This document shows, one piece after another, positions 1-7,982 of a stretch of DNA of 44,461 bases. Each line of letters begins with the position of its first letter. Within the stretch, counting starts at the first letter, position 1. The notes below the pieces were generated by a model. The model saw only the letters and a program-made list of their open reading frames with translations. It made no database searches and was not told the origin of the DNA. A program made the position numbers and the translations under genes. The stretch covers positions 1-44,461 of the forward strand of contig CALVGQ010000083.1 in assembly GCA_944327135.1 (NCBI GenBank). Direction: 5' to 3'. The stretch is from an uncultured Erysipelotrichaceae bacterium (GTDB lineage: Bacteria > Bacillota_I > Bacilli_A > Erysipelotrichales > Erysipelotrichaceae).

Positions 1-1017
1 ATTACACGAAATGTTTATAATGAATTTTACATAGATTTGAATTCTGAAGACTTTACTGGAAGATTTGCGCTGCATTTGAATGGATTGTTAAAAAATAAAA
101 ATCGACGTGTACGGAATCCGCTTTTTCAGAAAATAAAAAATGCTTATCCGGTGATTTTTGAAATATCCATATTTATTGCCAATCTTATTAAGGAAGCGTA
201 TCCATTTATTTTAATTAATGACGATGAGACCTCTTATATTGCGTTGCATGTTGGAGCGCAAATTGAAAATCAAACCTTCAATAAAATCAATACGGTCATT
301 ATTAATCCCAAATATTTAAATTTAAATTCATTAATTCAATCTAAAATTGAAATCAATTATTCCAATGAGTTGAATATTTTAAGAATTGTTTCCAATGAGG
401 ACGAAATGAATGAGCTATGTCGCAGTGAAAAGGTAGATTTGATTATTTCAACAATAGGAATTCCGAAAAAAAAGGGAATCGAGACGGTGACAGTTTCAGT
501 TTTTATTAACCAAGATGATTTATCACAGATTTATTCGGCAATTGAGCGGATAAAAACGAATAATATTCAAAGCAGTCCGCATTCTTTAATTAAATATTTT
601 GATGGATCTTTTTGTTATTTTAACGAATCAATGAAAAACCGCGAACAAATTATTGCTACGCTTTGTCAGCAGCATCCAGATCTGAGTCCTTCATTTTATC
701 GTCGTGTCTTGCTGCGTGAGGAAATATCCTCTACTGAATATTTGAATATGGCAATTGCCCATCCCATTGAATGCAATGAAAAAAATACTTTTATTACTGT
801 CGGAATTTTTAAAAAACCATTCCGCTGGAACAACAATTTTATCGATATTGTTTTTCTTTTATCGGTATCTCGCAAAGATCGTGAAAGCTTTCTAAAAATC
901 TTGGCTGATTTGATTAAAATTTTTTCATCTGAAGATTGGAAAAAAGAGCGAAAAAGAGTCCTTAATTATGAACAGTTTATTGATTTTTTAGAGGCTCAGC
1001 AATTTAAAAAACATTGA
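1..1017 (+). CDS. PRD / PTS-domain transcriptional regulator, 3' part (5' end outside window)
   Basis: The reading frame is open to base 1, so the N-terminus (expected DNA- or RNA-binding domain and first PRD) lies outside the window. The visible start is a PRD: FALHLNGLL, then IKNAYP, then ETSYIALHVGAQIE, which is close to the usual DDEIxYIALHIGAA signature. An EIIB-like fold follows (INTVIINPKYL to about LIISTIGIP). A C-terminal EIIA-like domain carries LREEISSTEYLNMAIAHPI, where the His of IAHP matches the usual IPHP phosphorylation site. No Cys is visible at the EIIB phosphorylation position. This is the layout of MtlR/LicR/BglG-type activators or antiterminators, which sense sugar through PTS phosphorylation. 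It sits 38 bases upstream of a catabolic gene set, which it probably controls; its PTS genes would be further upstream. Family is confident; target sugar is unknown. Confidence 0.85.
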   Translation: MTRNVYNEFYIDLNSEDFTGRFALHLNGLLKNKNRRVRNPLFQKIKNAYPVIFEISIFIANLIKEAYPFILINDDETSYIALHVGAQIENQTFNKINTVIINPKYLNLNSLIQSKIEINYSNELNILRIVSNEDEMNELCRSEKVDLIISTIGIPKKKGIETVTVSVFINQDDLSQIYSAIERIKTNNIQSSPHSLIKYFDGSFCYFNESMKNREQIIATLCQQHPDLSPSFYRRVLLREEISSTEYLNMAIAHPIECNEKNTFITVGIFKKPFRWNNNFIDIVFLLSVSRKDRESFLKILADLIKIFSSEDWKKERKRVLNYEQFIDFLEAQQFKKH

Positions 1018-1055
1018 TAAGTGAAAGAAGTCATGAATAGGAGGTAAATTGAAAA

Positions 1056-2234
1056 ATGCAAAAATATTCATTTGTTTATGATATTAAAACCAAGGTCTAT
1101 TTTGGTGCTGAACAAATGATTCATCTTGGCGAGGAAGTCGCTAATTATGGAAATAAGGTTCTGTTTCTATACGACGGGGATTATATCAAAAAAAATGGAA
1201 TTTATGATTTGGTCATTGATGCATCTAGGAAGTATAATTTTGAAATAGTTGAATTCACGTCAATAAAACCCAATCCTCGGCATACGGATGTTCAGGCAGG
1301 GGTGGATTTATGTAAGAAAGAACATTGCAATGTTATTTTGGCAGTTGGCGGAGGATCTACGATTGACAGTGCCAAGGTTATTTCTTCGTGTGCTTTATTA
1401 GATGCGCCTGTTTGGGATGTTGTCATAGGAAAAGTGCCTACTCAGGGGAGCTTGCCTCTTTTGACGATTTCTACCATCTCTGCAACGGGTTCAGAAATGA
1501 ATACTGGCGGAGTCATTTCTAATTTGGATACAAAGGATAAACAATCATTAAGAAGGCCTAGTCAGCGCCCAAGAGTAACTTTTTTAAATCCAGAATATAC
1601 ATTTACGGTTCCTAAATATCAGACAGCTTGTGGAACAGTGGATATTTTATGCCATGCGATTGAGACTTACTTTTCAGATGATGAGCCTATGATGCTGACA
1701 GATACTTTTCTTGAGGGATTGATACGGACTGTGGTTCATTATGGACCGATTGCATATAAGGACCCACAAAATGAAGAGGCGCGCGCAAATTTAATGTGGT
1801 CTGCACCTTGGGCCATTAATGACTTTTTACGATATGATAAACGCAAGACCTGGTCGATGCATCCATTTGAACATGAGTTGTCAGCTTTTTTTGATATTAC
1901 TCATGGATTGGGACTAGCGATTTTAATGCCACGTTATCTGCGCCATGTTATTGACGAAAAAAGTCTTCCAAGATTTAGAAATTTAGGCATTTATGCTTTT
2001 GACTTGGATAGAAATTTGGAAGATCAAGAAATTGCAGAGAAAGTGATCAAAAAAATTGAAAATCTGTGTTATGAAACTTTTGGTCTTGAATCGCATTTGT
2101 CCAATCTTGGAATTACAGAGGAGCATTTTGAGGAAATAGCGGAAAAATTGGCAACGGATCATGGCTTTTATACTGCGGGTTATCGAAAGATGTCTAAAGA
2201 CGAATTAATTGAATTGTTTAATGAATGCTTGTAA
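1056..2234 (+). CDS. Iron-containing alcohol dehydrogenase (butanol dehydrogenase / YqhD type)
   Basis: This 392-residue protein belongs to the group III Fe-alcohol dehydrogenases, cytosolic enzymes that interconvert aldehydes and alcohols with NAD(P)H. The nucleotide site GGGST is at residues 98-102. The metal ligands line up as Asp196 and His200 (VDILCHAIETYF), His269 (SMHPFEHELS) and His283 (DITHGLGLAI), each two positions after the ligands known for E. coli YqhD. Length is normal. AGGAGG precedes the ATG. The downstream gene is only 20 bases away, so the two are co-transcribed. In this setting it probably reduces an aldehyde released from the sugar, or a sugar-derived ketone or aldehyde, but the substrate cannot be read from the sequence. 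Confidence 0.92.
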   Translation: MQKYSFVYDIKTKVYFGAEQMIHLGEEVANYGNKVLFLYDGDYIKKNGIYDLVIDASRKYNFEIVEFTSIKPNPRHTDVQAGVDLCKKEHCNVILAVGGGSTIDSAKVISSCALLDAPVWDVVIGKVPTQGSLPLLTISTISATGSEMNTGGVISNLDTKDKQSLRRPSQRPRVTFLNPEYTFTVPKYQTACGTVDILCHAIETYFSDDEPMMLTDTFLEGLIRTVVHYGPIAYKDPQNEEARANLMWSAPWAINDFLRYDKRKTWSMHPFEHELSAFFDITHGLGLAILMPRYLRHVIDEKSLPRFRNLGIYAFDLDRNLEDQEIAEKVIKKIENLCYETFGLESHLSNLGITEEHFEEIAEKLATDHGFYTAGYRKMSKDELIELFNECL

Positions 2235-2254
2235 TAGATAAGGAGAAAAGCTAT

Positions 2255-3064
2255 ATGACATGGTTAAAGGAAATGTTTGGAACAGAAAAGCCTGTAATTG
2301 GAATGGTTCATCTGCATGCCATGCCAACCGATCCTAAATATAATGCTGAAGCAGGAATAGAGGAAGTGGTCCAAGCGGCAAGAAAAGACCTGACAGCACT
2401 GCAGCAAGGCGGCATCGATGGAATATTATTTTGCAACGAATTTAGTATTCCTTATACAAAAAAGGTCAGAACTATTACGGTTGCGACCTATTGCCGTGTT
2501 GTAGGGGAACTGTTAAAAGAGATCAAAGTCCCTTTTGGAATTACCTGTAGTTCTAGTGCAACGAAAACTTTTGATATCGCTGTTGCAGTTGGTGCAGATT
2601 TTGTCCGATGTCATTATCATGGAGCGACTGCTGGGGTATATGGCATTAATGATAATGATCCAGGGGAAGTAGAAAGACATCGCTACGCTGTGGGAGCAGG
2701 AAAACTTAAGGTTCTTACAGCTGTTATTCCAGAAGGAACAAAACAACTTGCTGAGCGTTCTTTAAAAGAAGTCGTTAAGACGCTTGATTTTAACATTTCG
2801 CCGGATGGGTTGTTAATTTATAGTTCAACCCCAGGAAGCGCTGTGGATGTAGAACAGATCTCTATTTGCAAATCAGTGAGCAAAATTCCAGTACTTGCCA
2901 GCAATGGAGTCAAAGCAGAAACCATTGAGGAGATATTGTCTTATTCTGACGGTTGTATTGTAGGAACTGGGATTAAAGAAGATGGAAATTTTTATAACCC
3001 GATTGATTTAAAACGTGTAAAGCAGTTAATGGCGAATGCCAAAAAAGCAAGAGGAATATTATAA
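2255..3064 (+). CDS. BtpA/SgcQ-family TIM-barrel protein
   Basis: This 269-residue protein starts at the ATG preceded by AAGGAG; an earlier in-frame ATG at 2225 overlaps the upstream gene and has no ribosome site. The opening PVIGMVHLHAMP, the central GADFVRCHYHGATAGVYG and the late VLASNGVKAETIEEIL are characteristic of the BtpA family. That family includes cyanobacterial BtpA (photosystem I biogenesis) and E. coli SgcQ of the cryptic sgc sugar operon. No enzymatic reaction is established for the SgcQ branch; the fold predicts a (beta/alpha)8 barrel acting on a phosphorylated substrate. The stop and the next start overlap as TAATG, so translation is coupled to the SgcE-like epimerase. This pairing mirrors sgcQ/sgcE and supports a role in breakdown of an unusual sugar. 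Confidence 0.88.
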   Translation: MTWLKEMFGTEKPVIGMVHLHAMPTDPKYNAEAGIEEVVQAARKDLTALQQGGIDGILFCNEFSIPYTKKVRTITVATYCRVVGELLKEIKVPFGITCSSSATKTFDIAVAVGADFVRCHYHGATAGVYGINDNDPGEVERHRYAVGAGKLKVLTAVIPEGTKQLAERSLKEVVKTLDFNISPDGLLIYSSTPGSAVDVEQISICKSVSKIPVLASNGVKAETIEEILSYSDGCIVGTGIKEDGNFYNPIDLKRVKQLMANAKKARGIL

Positions 3065-3711
3065 TGCGTATCAGTCCATCGATTGCCTCAGCTGACTTAT
3101 TGAATATTGCTCAAGAAATTGATTTCATCGATCGTTATTTTGACAGTATCCATTTAGATATCGAAGATGGAAATGCAGTAAAAAATATTACCTTTGGATT
3201 TAAATTGTGCCAAGCAATTTGTGAGTATTCCAAGTCAACAGAAAAGACCCTGCATCTTGAAGTGATCGATCCTTTAAAGTACATTCAAGAAATAAAAGCC
3301 TGTGAATGCGATGTAGTTTTTTTACAGGCAGATTGTTTGGATGATCCTCTTGAAATCGCAAAAAAAATGCGAGAAGAACAGATTCCAGTAGGGATGAATT
3401 TAAGTTATTTGGATAGAAAACGAACGAACTTAAAGGACTTGATTGATTTTTCTGATTCAATTTTAATTAACACGACCCACCATGATGACATATTTCAGGT
3501 CTGTGATCTGGAGATGCTGAAGTTTGCTTTGATGCTGGCAGAAAATGGGAAAAAGGTTTGGGTTGATGGAGGAATTAGTTTAAAAATTGTTCGAGATCTG
3601 ATGCGGTCTAATATCTATTCGGCGGTAATGGGAAGAGGGGTTTTTAGCAATAAGAAAAAAGCGATACAATGCCTTGTGGATTCAAATTGGACTAATTTCG
3701 ATTTCTCTTGA
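3064..3711 (+). CDS. Ribulose-phosphate 3-epimerase family protein (SgcE/AlsE-like)
   Basis: This 215-residue protein has the compact barrel of D-ribulose-5-phosphate or D-allulose-6-phosphate 3-epimerases. Visible motifs are RISPSIASADLL at the N-terminus, IHLDIEDG (in place of the usual hHxDxMDG, keeping the His-x-Asp metal pair), LHLEVIDP (in place of DVHLMV) and VWVDGGIS, with the second catalytic Asp. The departures from true Rpe suggest an SgcE- or AlsE-like substrate. It is the last gene of the operon, begins on the previous stop, and is followed by a rho-independent terminator. Epimerase family is confident; substrate is open. Confidence 0.85.
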   Translation: MRISPSIASADLLNIAQEIDFIDRYFDSIHLDIEDGNAVKNITFGFKLCQAICEYSKSTEKTLHLEVIDPLKYIQEIKACECDVVFLQADCLDDPLEIAKKMREEQIPVGMNLSYLDRKRTNLKDLIDFSDSILINTTHHDDIFQVCDLEMLKFALMLAENGKKVWVDGGISLKIVRDLMRSNIYSAVMGRGVFSNKKKAIQCLVDSNWTNFDFS

Positions 3712-3763
3712 TGTATAAAGTCCTTTAAAATTAAATTATTCATTTTTTAACATCATGGATTTA

Positions 3764-3787
3764 ACCCCTGAATTTCAGGGGTTTTTC
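3764..3787 (+). terminator. Rho-independent terminator of the sugar operon
   Basis: CCCCTGAA faces TTCAGGGG, followed by a T-run. It separates the catabolic operon from the next promoter. Confidence 0.85.
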
Positions 3788-3799
3788 TGTTAAAAAAGT

Positions 3800-3810
3800 A
3801 TGCTATAATA
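3800..3810 (+). promoter_or_regulatory. Extended -10 promoter for the VanY-like gene
   Basis: TGCTATAAT forms an extended -10 element about 20 bases before the start. No good -35 is seen at 17 bases, which fits reliance on the extended -10. Confidence 0.55.
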
Positions 3811-3826
3811 ATTTTCAGAGGTGGTC

Positions 3827-4855
3827 ATGGTGAAGATGCAGCGTATTTTTTTTGTCTTAGGCATCATGGTAATATCGCTGCTGTGTATCCTCAAGATGAA
3901 TATGAGTTTTAATCGTTTGTCTCGATATCAGTATACACAATACATGACAAAGGAAGAACAGACTTTGGTCAGTGAGCATCTGACCTATCAGGAAATTGAA
4001 TATTTGATTGAATTTGCCATTGCTCCTAAAGAATATCTTGACTATATAAAAGAAAAGCGATTTAGCATTTATCATATTGAAGAATACAATGCTTTAAAAA
4101 CGAATCATCCCTATCTGACGGCGTCGCAGATTGTTGCAATTACGGAAGAAGCAGCACTGGCAGATGAGGAAAATAGCGAATATACGGTAGAGTTGATTAG
4201 TGAACTTTTAAATAACTATGATTATGACACTGTGTTGTTTTGGATCCAGAATAAAGATTTATATAATCCAACGGCCACTTTAATTATTTCCGCAGCAAAT
4301 CTGGATACATTTTTGACCGAAGATCGTTCAATTTCTACTCGTGTTCCGGCAGGATTGAAACTTTTGCAGGAAGTACCGGTTTTGGATGATGAAAAAGAAA
4401 TTTGGGTGTCCAGTTTGATTATTGAACCGCTAGAGTCCTTGTGCAAAGCCATTGTAGAAGATCGTGTATCAAGTCGTGCTTGTGGAGGGTTGGTTGTGAT
4501 CGACGGATATATTTCTTATCAAGATCAAGAAAAGATCTTTCAGTTGGCAGAAGAACTGTATGGAGATGAAGTTCTGTATTATGCTGATTATCCAGGCCAT
4601 AGCGAGCATCAATTGGGATTAGCAGTGGATTTTGCAGTCTCAGGACTGAAATCGGATAATTTTGATAAAACAAAGCAGTATGAGTGGCTGGTTGAAAATG
4701 CATGGAAATTCGGATTTATTCAAACGTATCCGGAGTCGGCGGAGAGTTTGCTGAAAAAAGAGGCTAGGCTGAATCACTGGCGATTTGTTGGGGTGGAAGA
4801 AGCACGGGTGATGATGGAAGAAGGGTTGACTATTTTAGATTGCTTGAATGAATGA
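3827..4855 (+). CDS. VanY-type D-Ala-D-Ala / LD-carboxypeptidase family protein, active site degenerate
   Basis: This is a membrane-anchored protein of about 342 residues. GTG/ATG codons at 3821, 3827, 3830 and 3836 are all possible starts, and an AGAGGTGG ribosome site lies just before them. Residues below are counted from 3821. A signal anchor is at about 9-25, then a helical stalk, then a C-terminal VanY domain. The zinc signature SEHQLGLAVD is intact (His263, Asp270) and the last zinc His fits NHWRFVG (His319). The catalytic Glu of the usual ExWH is Arg (RLNH), and the substrate Arg of SGYRSY is Ile (DGYISY). Known members trim peptidoglycan stem peptides outside the cell. This copy may bind rather than cut. 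It is expressed alone, with its own promoter and terminator. Confidence 0.8.
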   Translation: MVKMQRIFFVLGIMVISLLCILKMNMSFNRLSRYQYTQYMTKEEQTLVSEHLTYQEIEYLIEFAIAPKEYLDYIKEKRFSIYHIEEYNALKTNHPYLTASQIVAITEEAALADEENSEYTVELISELLNNYDYDTVLFWIQNKDLYNPTATLIISAANLDTFLTEDRSISTRVPAGLKLLQEVPVLDDEKEIWVSSLIIEPLESLCKAIVEDRVSSRACGGLVVIDGYISYQDQEKIFQLAEELYGDEVLYYADYPGHSEHQLGLAVDFAVSGLKSDNFDKTKQYEWLVENAWKFGFIQTYPESAESLLKKEARLNHWRFVGVEEARVMMEEGLTILDCLNE

Positions 4856-4860
4856 TTTGA

Positions 4861-4891
4861 AAGCATCGTCAAAGAAGGCGATGTTTTTTTT
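4861..4891 (+). terminator. Rho-independent terminator after the VanY-like gene
   Basis: CATCGTC pairs with GGCGATG across a six-base loop, followed by eight T. Confidence 0.8.
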
Positions 4892-4981
4892 GGAAATCCC
4901 TGTAGATGCAGACTAGGAATTTTTGCTTGTAAAACGTCATCATGAAAGTTTTTTTTGCATAGGTTAATAGGGGTGATGAAG

Positions 4982-5917
4982 ATGACATACAAACAAATAA
5001 AGCAAATTGGCGCTTTTGCGTTTGCGTTGACAGCGATGGTGGCTTATGTCTTCAGTTCAAGAAATCAAGAGCCGGAAGTTCTGGTCAGTCAAGAGCTGGC
5101 TTCTACGGTTGAGATCGTGTTGTTGGATTCGGATCAGCAATGTGTTCCTTTTTCAATGCCAACAGAAACAACGGACCTGAATGCCCAGCTGAATGAAATT
5201 GTTTTGTCGATGCAGTCGGGAAATTCTCCAGTACAGTATTTTGATGGTTTATTTCCTAAAGGAACAGTGTTAAATTCTGCAGTTAAAGAAGGAAACCTCC
5301 TGAAATTAGATTTTAATAAAGCATTACTGGAGCTAAACCCCGCTTTGGAAATCAAGCTTCTGGAAGCCATGTGTTATGTTTTTACTCAATTTGAAGGAAT
5401 TGATCAGTTTGAATTTACGGTAGAACAACAGCCTGTTTCTCAGTTTTCTAGCGAGCAGTTTACAATTCAGCAGCCTCTGGATGGTTCTTTGACTTTAAAT
5501 AATTTTGAAGCGATCCATTCGATGCTGCATCGTTCCTCTGGTTTTGTTGTCGCAGTCAGAAAGGAAGTTCAGGATGTCGTTTACTATACTTTAAAGGCAA
5601 TCCGAAGTACGGATTCTCTGATTGAAGGGCTGGAAAATTATTATACGCGTACAGAAAGCATTCTGGTGGATGATCATATCAAATATCATGACTTTAAAAT
5701 ACAGTTAAATGATAAGGTTTTAACTTTGCAGATTAGTTCTGAAATTTTAACTCCGCAGAAAAGCTGTGATCCAAGTTTGATTCGTCCGATTTTATTAACG
5801 CTGCAATCCAATTTCGATATCAAAGAGATTCGAGTCGAAGTGGAAGGAGTACTTGTGTTAAGCGTGATGACAGAGGACTTATATTTTAATCAAATCGAAC
5901 TTTTACCTAACGCTTAA
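4982..5917 (+). CDS. GerMN-domain membrane-anchored protein
   Basis: This 311-residue protein starts at the ATG six bases after AGGGGTG; earlier in-frame codons at 4955 and 4976 fit the ribosome site less well. One N-terminal membrane anchor (IGAFAFALTAMVAYVF) is followed by an extracytoplasmic GerMN domain at about residues 70-155. It shows the family pattern of LFPKGTVLNSAV, LLKLDFN and a downstream FTQFEGIDQFEFTV. The C-terminal half, about 150 residues, has no domain I recognise and may be a second diverged GerMN-like repeat. GerMN domains occur in spore germination protein GerM and in many Gram-positive cell-surface proteins. The gene sits between a peptidoglycan-peptidase-like protein and a phosphodiesterase, so an envelope role is likely but unproven. 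Confidence 0.72.
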   Translation: MTYKQIKQIGAFAFALTAMVAYVFSSRNQEPEVLVSQELASTVEIVLLDSDQQCVPFSMPTETTDLNAQLNEIVLSMQSGNSPVQYFDGLFPKGTVLNSAVKEGNLLKLDFNKALLELNPALEIKLLEAMCYVFTQFEGIDQFEFTVEQQPVSQFSSEQFTIQQPLDGSLTLNNFEAIHSMLHRSSGFVVAVRKEVQDVVYYTLKAIRSTDSLIEGLENYYTRTESILVDDHIKYHDFKIQLNDKVLTLQISSEILTPQKSCDPSLIRPILLTLQSNFDIKEIRVEVEGVLVLSVMTEDLYFNQIELLPNA

Positions 5918-5944
5918 ATGAGGTATAATAAAAATGGTGATGGT

Positions 5945-6403
5945 ATGAAATTTGTAGTGGTTAGTGATAATCATGGACGACCGCATGTCCTTGAAGAAAT
6001 CAGGCGCCAGCATCCCGATGCCGATGCCTTTTTTCATTGTGGGGACAGTGAGCTTCCAAGCGATCAGCTGGATGGGTTTGTGGCTGTTCAGGGAAACAAT
6101 GATTACACGGTAGATTTTCCTATTAGCAGGATTATTGAGATTCAAGGCTGGCGGATTTTTTTGACACATGGGCATCCCTATCTTTATTTTGGAAGATTGG
6201 ATTTATTAGTGAGCAAAGCTGCTGCAGAGAAATGCCAGCTGGTTTTGTTTGGCCATACGCATTGTTTCATGAATGAAGAAATAGAGGGAATTCGTTTTGT
6301 GAATCCCGGCTCGATCTCTCATAACCGCGATGGGTCGCGTCCGTGCTATGCTTTGATTACGATAGAAGGGAAAAACATTTCGGTAGAAAAAATCGAAAGA
6401 TAA
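5945..6403 (+). CDS. YfcE/MJ0936-family metallophosphoesterase
   Basis: This 152-residue calcineurin-like phosphoesterase begins at the ATG giving MKFVVVSDNHG; an ATG at 5918 abutting the previous stop would only add a nonconserved extension. Metal-site motifs are in the standard order: SDNHG, HCGDSE, QGNND, LTHGH and GHTH, ending with NPGSIS. Family members hydrolyse phosphodiesters or nucleotides with two metal ions in the cytosol; in many Firmicutes the gene follows rph and rdgB. Here it stands alone after the GerMN gene, with a TATAAT at 5923-5928 that could drive it. The physiological substrate is unknown. Confidence 0.9.
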   Translation: MKFVVVSDNHGRPHVLEEIRRQHPDADAFFHCGDSELPSDQLDGFVAVQGNNDYTVDFPISRIIEIQGWRIFLTHGHPYLYFGRLDLLVSKAAAEKCQLVLFGHTHCFMNEEIEGIRFVNPGSISHNRDGSRPCYALITIEGKNISVEKIER

Positions 6404-6411
6404 TTTTTCCC

Positions 6412-6440
6412 TTGCACAGAAGTGATTCTTTTGATATTAT
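6412..6440 (+). promoter_or_regulatory. Promoter of tRNA-Arg
   Basis: TTGCAC and TATTAT are separated by 17 bases and end 16 bases before the mature tRNA. Confidence 0.6.
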
Positions 6441-6456
6441 TATTGAGCGTTGAAAT

Positions 6457-6533
6457 GTCCTCGTAGCTCAGTTGGATAGAGCATGCGCCTTCTAAGCGCA
6501 CGGTCGAAGGTTCGAATCCTTTCGAGGACGCCA
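6457..6533 (+). tRNA. tRNA-Arg (anticodon UCU)
   Basis: This is a 77-base cloverleaf including an encoded CCA. The acceptor GTCCTCG pairs with CGAGGAC, the D-arm is AGCTCAGTTGGATAGAGC, and the T-loop is GGTTCGAATCC. The anticodon loop CTTCTAA places TCT at 34-36, reading AGA codons. The gene has its own promoter and is followed by a terminator. Such tRNA-Arg genes are frequent integration sites, and the three-gene ibr unit begins directly downstream, but I found no repeated 3' end marking an element. Confidence 0.97.
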
Positions 6534-6542
6534 TGGAAAAGA

Positions 6543-6566
6543 AGACTCCGATAAGGAGTTTTTTTG
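6543..6566 (+). terminator. Terminator after tRNA-Arg
   Basis: ACTCC pairs with GGAGT around a five-base loop, followed by seven T. Confidence 0.75.
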
Positions 6567-6618
6567 TTATGAAAAGGAGAAAAGAATTTTGCGAAAATTA
6601 GCCAGAATTTCCAGAATA

Positions 6619-6627
6619 TGGTAAAAT
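6619..6627 (+). promoter_or_regulatory. Extended -10 element ahead of the ibrA-like gene
   Basis: TGGTAAAAT is a TGn-extended -10. The ATG at 6618 falls on this element, so the ATG at 6651 is the better start. Confidence 0.45.
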
Positions 6628-6650
6628 CTTTTGGAAAAGAGGGTGCGAAA

Positions 6651-7982
6651 ATGAAAAAAAAGTATCTTGACAAAAATGTTTATGAGGCACTTCAGGAACG
6701 ATTTGATTTTCTTTTTCGCGAATTTGATAATATCTATGTTTCCTTCAGCGGAGGAAAAGACAGCGGATTGCTGTTGAATCTCATTTTGGATTATCGAAAC
6801 AGAAAAAAGATTGAGAAAAAAATCGGAGTTTTTCATCAGGACTTTGAGGCTCAATATACGGTTACTTCAGAATTTATAGAACGAACTTTTGAACAGCATT
6901 TGGAGGAAATAGAACCTTACTGGGTTTGTCTTCCGATGGCCACCCGAACAGCAATGAGCAGTTATCAAATGTTCTGGTATCCATGGGATGATACCAAAAA
7001 AGAACTGTGGGTACGGGAAATGCCGCAAAAAGAATATGTTATTCATTTAGAAAAAAATCCTTTTTATTACTATCGTTATCGTATGCATCAGGAGGATTTG
7101 GCTAAACAGTTTGGCCGCTGGTATAAAGATAGTCATGGGGGTAAAAAAACTGTCTGTCTTTTAGGAATGCGCGCCAATGAATCACTTCAGCGATACAGCG
7201 CTATTGTGAATAAAATTTATGCTTATCAGGATCAGCCTTGGATCTCGCGAACTTTCAAAGATGTTTGGGTCGCTTCTCCAATGTATGATTGGAGTACCAG
7301 CGATGTTTGGACTGCCAATTTTCGCTTCGGGTTTGATTACAATCGACTTTATGACCTTTATTATAAGGCAGGACTGAAACCAGATCAGATGCGGGTGGCC
7401 TCTCCGTTTAATGATTATGCAAAAGACAGTTTAAATTTATATCGGGTGATTGATCCTGACATTTGGATTAAATTGGTAGGGCGTGTGCAAGGAGCCAATT
7501 TTACTTCTATTTATGGACGGACAAAGGCGCTGGGGTATCGTTCTGTGAAATTGCCGAAAGGGCATACCTGGAAATCCTATACGATGTTTTTGCTGGATAC
7601 GCTGTCACCGCGGATCCGCAATAACTATGTGAAAAAATTTAATACATCGATTGATTTTTGGCATGAGGTAGGAGGAGGCCTTCCAGAAGTGGCAATTCGA
7701 GAACTGGAACGCAAGGGGTACCGAATCGCACGTAACGGGGTTTCCAATTATACGAAAGACAAAAAAGCCAGAATTGTTTTTCTAGGAGAAATTCCTGATG
7801 ACACAGACAACATTAAATTTACAAAAGATATTCCGAGCTGGAAAAGAATGTGCTATTGTATTTTGAAAAACGATCATATCTGTCGTACGATGGGCTTCGG
7901 CCTGACTCGTCAGCAGCAGGCTCGAATTAATGCGATTACTGAAAAATATAAAAGTTTGGAGGAACTGGAAGATGAACTATAA
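6651..7982 (+). CDS. ibrA: IbrA-like PP-loop phosphoadenosine-phosphosulfate-reductase-family protein (DUF3440)
   Basis: This 443-residue protein has the N-type ATP pyrophosphatase loop SFSGGKDSG at residues 31-39, the motif PAPS reductases use to bind the adenylated substrate. The long C-terminal part (about residues 280-443) with GRVQGANFTSIYG, LPKGHTWKSY and a late Cys cluster (MCYCILKNDHIC) is typical of the DUF3440/IbrA branch rather than CysH. E. coli IbrA, with IbrB, was described as activating eib surface-protein genes; the chemistry is unknown. The PP-loop and the late cysteines suggest adenylation or sulfur handling. It overlaps the ibrB-like gene by 11 bases, and no cys sulfate-assimilation genes are nearby. 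Symbol is by family resemblance. Confidence 0.85.
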   Translation: MKKKYLDKNVYEALQERFDFLFREFDNIYVSFSGGKDSGLLLNLILDYRNRKKIEKKIGVFHQDFEAQYTVTSEFIERTFEQHLEEIEPYWVCLPMATRTAMSSYQMFWYPWDDTKKELWVREMPQKEYVIHLEKNPFYYYRYRMHQEDLAKQFGRWYKDSHGGKKTVCLLGMRANESLQRYSAIVNKIYAYQDQPWISRTFKDVWVASPMYDWSTSDVWTANFRFGFDYNRLYDLYYKAGLKPDQMRVASPFNDYAKDSLNLYRVIDPDIWIKLVGRVQGANFTSIYGRTKALGYRSVKLPKGHTWKSYTMFLLDTLSPRIRNNYVKKFNTSIDFWHEVGGGLPEVAIRELERKGYRIARNGVSNYTKDKKARIVFLGEIPDDTDNIKFTKDIPSWKRMCYCILKNDHICRTMGFGLTRQQQARINAITEKYKSLEELEDEL

